Shown: positions 6,728 through 10,000 of the stretch, piece by piece
Layout: every line of letters starts with the position of its first letter
Position numbering within the stretch: position 1 is the first letter of the stretch
From: Rheinheimera sp.
GTDB taxonomy: Bacteria > Pseudomonadota > Gammaproteobacteria > Enterobacterales > Alteromonadaceae
Length of the DNA: 10,000 nucleotides
Reading direction: 5' to 3'
Assembly (NCBI RefSeq): GCF_020217005.1
Contig: NZ_JAIWOI010000007.1
Span: 1-10,000, forward strand
Translations under genes and position numbers: made by a program
Notes under the pieces: generated by a model
Databases searched by the model: none
Seen by the model: only the letters and a program-made list of their open reading frames with translations
What the model was told of the DNA's origin: nothing

Positions 6728-8200
6728 ATGTTATTAACCTTAGTGATTTGTTATTGGGTGTTTTCTGTAGCCCTTGGATTATGGGCTGCACTGCGGGTCA
6801 AAAACACCCGCGATTTTGCGGTCGCAGGCCGGCACCTGCCTTTTTATATGGTTACGGCTACCGTCTTTGCCACCTGGTTTGGTAGCGAAGCTGTGCTGGG
6901 GATCCCCGCTACTTTTATCGACGGCAATTTACGTGACATAGTGGCTGATCCTTTTGGTGCTGCACTCTGTTTAATTTTGGTCGGGGTATTTTTTGCTGCG
7001 CCTTTGTACCGGATGAAATTACTGACCATAGGCGATTTTTACAAAAGACGTTATGGTCGTTCTGTTGAAGTGCTGACCACTTTAGCCATAGTGTTGTCTT
7101 ATTTAGGTTGGGTTGGGGCTCAGTTAACAGCTTTAGGTCTGGTATTTAATGTGGTCTCTGACGGCGCTATCAGCATGACAGCCGGGATGTGGATTGGCGC
7201 TGGCAGTATTCTGATTTACACCCTGTTTGGCGGTATGTGGGCAGTGGCTATTACCGACCTGGTGCAGATGATCGTGATAGTACTTGGGCTGTTGTATATA
7301 GGCGGCGAAGTGTCAGAGATGGTTGGTGGTGTGTCCATTGTGGTGGAGCATGCCGCGGCAGCCGGCAAACTGGAATTTTGGCCCGAGGCTGATTTAAAGG
7401 CCATCATCGCTTTTATAGCGGCAGCCTGCACCATGATGTTGGGTTCTATGCCACAGCAGGATGTGTTCCAACGGGTGCAATCAGCGAAGTCGGAAAAAAT
7501 TGCCGTCTGGGGTTCTATCCTTGGCGGTTCTTTGTATTTCCTGTTTGCATTTATTCCGCTTTTTATCGGTTACGCCGCCACTTTAGTTGCCCCTGATATG
7601 GTGAAGAACCTGATGCAGTCTGACTCTCAGCTGATTTTACCTCAGTTGGTATTACAGCATATGCCGCTGATTGCGCAGGTAATTTTCTTTGGAGCTTTGT
7701 TATCGGCCATTAAAGGCTGCGCATCCGCTACTTTGCTTGCACCTTCAGTTTCTTTTGCTGAAAACATACTGAAACCTCTGTTGCCTCCGCTGCAGGATAA
7801 ACAGCTGTTACGGCTGATGCAGGCTGTAACCTTAGTCTTTGCTGGCTGCACTTTGACCTATGCACTGAACAGCGAATCCACTATCTTTGGCATGGTGGAA
7901 GATGCCTACCAGGTGACTTTAGTCGCCGCTTTTGTGCCACTGGCTTTTGGTGTCTATTGGCGCAGAGCCACCAATCAGGGCGCTTTAATGGCGATCACTT
8001 TTGGTGTCAGTACCTGGCTGGGTATTATTTTCCTTGGCCCTGAAGACCCTTATGTGCCAGCCCAGTTTGCCGGCTTACTGGCCAGTATTGCCGGTATGCT
8101 GATTGGTTCTTTGATGCCGCAGTACTTCGAACACGATCATTCGGTTCACGACAAGCTACACAGTGGTGAAATGGCCCATAAAGGCCCAGAACATGGCTGA
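6728..8200 (+). CDS. Sodium:solute symporter family protein
   Basis: A 490-residue polytopic inner-membrane transporter of the SSS (PutP/vSGLT) family with about 12-13 hydrophobic segments. Family marks are the first helix followed by NTRDFAVAGRHLPFY, then ATVFATWFGSEAVLGIPATF (44-63), which contains the unwound sodium/substrate helix; ADPFGAALCLILVGVFFAAPLYRMKLLTIGDFYKRRYG; and LFGGMWAVAITDLVQM. The helix that normally supplies a Ser/Thr pair to the Na2 site reads SAIKGCASATLLAPS (326-340). The C-terminal tail has six His residues in its last 22. The substrate cannot be assigned; carboxylates, amino acids or nucleosides are all possible. The ATG at 6728 has only a weak ACAGG ribosome binding site ten bases upstream. 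The stop codon overlaps the next gene, so the two are cotranscribed. Confidence 0.93.
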   Translation: MLLTLVICYWVFSVALGLWAALRVKNTRDFAVAGRHLPFYMVTATVFATWFGSEAVLGIPATFIDGNLRDIVADPFGAALCLILVGVFFAAPLYRMKLLTIGDFYKRRYGRSVEVLTTLAIVLSYLGWVGAQLTALGLVFNVVSDGAISMTAGMWIGAGSILIYTLFGGMWAVAITDLVQMIVIVLGLLYIGGEVSEMVGGVSIVVEHAAAAGKLEFWPEADLKAIIAFIAAACTMMLGSMPQQDVFQRVQSAKSEKIAVWGSILGGSLYFLFAFIPLFIGYAATLVAPDMVKNLMQSDSQLILPQLVLQHMPLIAQVIFFGALLSAIKGCASATLLAPSVSFAENILKPLLPPLQDKQLLRLMQAVTLVFAGCTLTYALNSESTIFGMVEDAYQVTLVAAFVPLAFGVYWRRATNQGALMAITFGVSTWLGIIFLGPEDPYVPAQFAGLLASIAGMLIGSLMPQYFEHDHSVHDKLHSGEMAHKGPEHG

Positions 8201-8786
8201 TTTTCTGCAAAGGATTAAAGCTGTTGTCTTTGATTTAGACGGCACTTTAGTGGATTCGCAGCTTGATTTTACCGAGCTGCGTCGTCGTTTGGGCTGGCCT
8301 GAGCAGACTTTGATCCTGGAGCATTTAGCCAGCTTAAGCTGTGCTATCGAAAAACAACAAGCAGCGCAGATTATAGTCGACTTCGAGCTTGAAGGCGCCC
8401 GCAAAGCCAGCTGGATGCCTAATGCTGATCTGTTGTTACAGCAATTGAATCAGCGTGCTGTGCCTATGGCGATCTTGACCCGCAATATGCGTCAGGCCAC
8501 AGAACTTTGTATGCAGGCGCTTCGTATCCCTATTGAGTTAGTACTGACCCGAGACGATGCTCCGGCTAAACCTCAGCCTGAAGGCTTGTGGCTGATAGCC
8601 GAACGTTTAGGTGTGCAGCCTAATGAAATGTTGTATGTCGGTGACTACCTGTTTGATATCCAGACCGCCCGTAACGCGGGTTCCTATTGCTGCTTATACC
8701 GTTATGGTGATAACCATATTTACGCAGAGCAGGCCGACCTGGTAGTGGATGATTTATTGGATTTGTTAGTGCATTTGCAAAAATAA
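8193..8786 (+). CDS. HAD-superfamily phosphatase, phosphoglycolate phosphatase-like
   Basis: A 197-residue cytosolic phosphatase of the Gph/YqaB type. Motif I is VFDLDGTLVD, with the nucleophile Asp14 and the acid Asp16. Motif II is ILTRN (Thr96), motif III is Lys126 in AKPQPEG, and motif IV is GDYLFDIQTARNAG (Asp151 and Asp155). A small helical cap lies between motifs I and II (about 22-85). The ATG at 8193 lies inside the end of the symporter gene in a different frame (8-bp overlap), with AAGG eight bases upstream, indicating translational coupling. An in-frame GTG at 8163 would add ten residues before the usual N-terminus. The substrate is unknown; its coupling to a transporter suggests action on a phosphorylated product of the imported solute, which is inference. 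Confidence 0.92.
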   Translation: MADFLQRIKAVVFDLDGTLVDSQLDFTELRRRLGWPEQTLILEHLASLSCAIEKQQAAQIIVDFELEGARKASWMPNADLLLQQLNQRAVPMAILTRNMRQATELCMQALRIPIELVLTRDDAPAKPQPEGLWLIAERLGVQPNEMLYVGDYLFDIQTARNAGSYCCLYRYGDNHIYAEQADLVVDDLLDLLVHLQK

Positions 8787-8800
8787 GATGTGACCTCTGG

Positions 8801-9601
8801 TTAAAGATCTTTTTCCAGCACCTTTGGCAAACGGCGGTGTTTTTCTTTGGCTTCTTTAATGGCATCGCTAAAGGCAGAAGCCAGAATGCCTGTGGGCACT
8901 GCAATCATACAAATACCAGTGACTGCAGTGATCCCCGCCAGAATGCGGCCAAGTACAGTAACAGGGTAGACATCGCCATAGCCCACTGTGGTTAAGGTAG
9001 CGACTGCCCACCAACTGGCGCGGGGGATAGAGCCAAAAGCTTCAGGTTGGATATCTCCTTCGACTAAATACAGACAAGTCGCAGCAAACAGCAAAATAAT
9101 CACACCAAAAATACCACTGACCAGCAGTTCATAAGTACGACTGCGCACAGCTTCAGCTATACATTCCAGCGCTGTAGAGAAACGCCCCAGTCGTGCTAAG
9201 CGCACCACTCGTATTAATAACACCAGGCGTAAAATCACGCCACCATTGCCCAGATACAGTGAAAAGGCCACCAGAATGGCCAATAAATCCGCCAGGGCAA
9301 AAAAAGAAAACACATGTTTCCAGCGACTGGTAACTGCATCGTTTTCAATGCAGGTCCAGAGTCTGGCCAGATACTCAAGCAAAAACAAAGAACCCAACGC
9401 CAGCTCTGTGTAACGAAACCAGTGTTCATGACCCTGGCGTATGTTGGGTTCGGTTTGAATAATCGCCAGTAAAATACCAACCAGTATCACCAGAGCTATT
9501 GCTATATTCAGTGGCGACATGCCATTGCCTGAATACAGCACAGGGTCGAGCTGATGGGCTAAGCGGGAGCGTAATTGATGAAGAAAACTTTGATCGTGCA
9601 T
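8801..9601 (-). CDS. Voltage-gated potassium channel, six-TM Kv type
   Basis: A 266-residue inner-membrane ion channel. Approximate segments are S1 31-50, S2 62-83, S3 96-117, S4 120-140, S5 158-181, pore helix and filter 194-210, and S6 216-245. S4 carries Arg125, Arg131, Arg134, Arg137 and Arg140, the three-residue spacing of a voltage sensor. The selectivity filter TVGYGD (205-210) indicates potassium. There is no C-terminal RCK/TrkA-N domain; the protein ends shortly after S6 in a charged helix. The ATG at 9601 is chosen because the domain begins soon after it, although its ribosome binding site (GGTG) is weak; a TTG at 9658 would add 19 residues without a better one. It converges with the HAD gene with 14 bp between stop codons and no visible terminator. 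Confidence 0.92.
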   Translation of the reverse strand: MHDQSFLHQLRSRLAHQLDPVLYSGNGMSPLNIAIALVILVGILLAIIQTEPNIRQGHEHWFRYTELALGSLFLLEYLARLWTCIENDAVTSRWKHVFSFFALADLLAILVAFSLYLGNGGVILRLVLLIRVVRLARLGRFSTALECIAEAVRSRTYELLVSGIFGVIILLFAATCLYLVEGDIQPEAFGSIPRASWWAVATLTTVGYGDVYPVTVLGRILAGITAVTGICMIAVPTGILASAFSDAIKEAKEKHRRLPKVLEKDL

Positions 9602-9679
9602 AACACACCAAAAGTTGAAGTTATGCCTGATTGTCTGAGCAAGCAACTGATTTGGCAAGGTGTTCTTCAGATCTTGCCG

Positions 9680-10000
9680 CTAAAAATCACCCGGGATCTC
9701 GTCCAGTTCTGCAATGGCATTCTGTAGCAAGGCTTGTTGCCGTTCCTGCTCCGTTAATATGCCAACAAAAGGCGTGCGGCGGCGTAGCTTGCGTAAATAA
9801 GGGCTGTCTTCTGTGATGCCTGCACAAAACTGTTCTGGTTCAGCATAAAGCTCTAACACAGACACCCAATGCATATAAGCACCATACCCCAGCTGGCCGT
9901 TGTCGCGCCGCTCTTCCAGTTTGGCTTTGACCTGTTCGAGCAAAGCAGGCTCAGCCAGTAATTTGTTTGCTATTGCCTGATGCAGCACCAAAATTTGCCG
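9680..10000 (-). CDS. Unrecognised protein, C-terminal part (start outside the window)
   Basis: The frame is open from the right edge to a TAG at 9680-9682, giving 106 residues of a probably longer protein. The visible part is rich in helix-forming residues: a LHQAIANKLLAEPALLEQVKAKLEE segment, then HWVSVLELY, then a basic and hydrophobic stretch, SPYLRKLRRRTPFVGILTEQER, and an acidic end. The pattern H-x-AIA-x-KL-x-A-x-PALL, followed later by L-x5-PF-x-G-x-L-T-x-x-ER, recalls small proteins often found in antitoxin-like contexts, but I cannot name the family. A TTG at 9991 could serve as a start, yet the frame continues upstream without a stop, so I treat the gene as truncated. It lies 78 bp upstream of the potassium channel on the same strand and may be cotranscribed with it. 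Confidence 0.65.
   Translation of the reverse strand, partial: RQILVLHQAIANKLLAEPALLEQVKAKLEERRDNGQLGYGAYMHWVSVLELYAEPEQFCAGITEDSPYLRKLRRRTPFVGILTEQERQQALLQNAIAELDEIPGDF

Noticed and set aside
8803..8812. AAAGATCTTT palindrome followed by T residues between the convergent phosphatase and channel genes
   Set aside because: It lies within the last codons of the channel gene, is AT-rich with no loop, and is unlikely to terminate transcription.
9602..9658. TTG start that would lengthen the potassium channel by 19 residues
   Set aside because: The extra residues do not look like part of the channel and there is no stronger ribosome binding site; the ATG at 9601 is the simpler choice, though its own site is weak.
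9631..9816. Plus-strand open frame antisense to the unassigned C-terminal gene
   Set aside because: Low-quality composition, no ribosome binding site, and the opposite strand has the better coding signal.
1..10000. Mobile elements, CRISPR arrays, tRNA or rRNA genes
   Set aside because: No transposase or integrase frames, no regularly spaced repeats, and no tRNA- or rRNA-like sequence was seen on either strand.

Overview
The window looks like chromosomal DNA from a free-living, motile gammaproteobacterium. The moderate GC content, PAS-type cytoplasmic chemoreceptors, and protein sequences resembling E. coli YhhW and YhaJ point to the Alteromonadales/Chromatiaceae, for example a Rheinheimera- or Alishewanella-like genus. 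The genus is an inference from style, not a match. I see no tRNA, rRNA, CRISPR array, transposase or phage gene, and no broken gene. Two genes are cut by the window edges: a chemoreceptor on the left and a small unrecognised protein on the right.

Region 1 (1-4122) is a chemotaxis block. Two related soluble receptors lie head to head on opposite strands. The left one (minus strand, truncated at its C-terminus by the window edge) has two PAS domains. The right one (plus strand, complete) has four PAS domains and an unusually short signalling hairpin. Between them is a lipoprotein esterase of the alpha/beta-hydrolase fold. The left receptor has a good sigma-70 promoter (17-nt spacer) and a leader in which its Shine-Dalgarno sequence is duplicated.

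Region 2 (4171-6596) looks like a small redox or aromatic-stress module: a YhhW-like pirin and a DoxX membrane protein on the minus strand, and a divergent YhaJ-like LysR regulator. E. coli YhaJ is known to activate a DoxX-family gene (yqjF) and sits beside the pirin gene yhaK, so this grouping has precedent. A perfect 15-bp palindrome containing a T-N11-A LysR box lies in the divergent promoter region. The roughly 200 bp between DoxX and pirin are rich in inverted repeats and may be a dispersed structured element.

Region 3 (6728-8786) is a two-gene operon. A sodium:solute symporter with a His-rich tail overlaps by 8 bp the start of a Gph-like HAD phosphatase. Region 4 (8801-10000, minus strand) holds a six-TM voltage-gated potassium channel and, upstream of it, the C-terminal part of an unrecognised protein.

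Starts were moved inward from the longest open frame wherever a Shine-Dalgarno sequence or domain boundary supported it. Most of the window is ordinary. The items most worth a second look are the structured pirin-DoxX intergenic region, the regulator module with its palindrome, the symporter's altered sodium-site motif, and the receptor leader.
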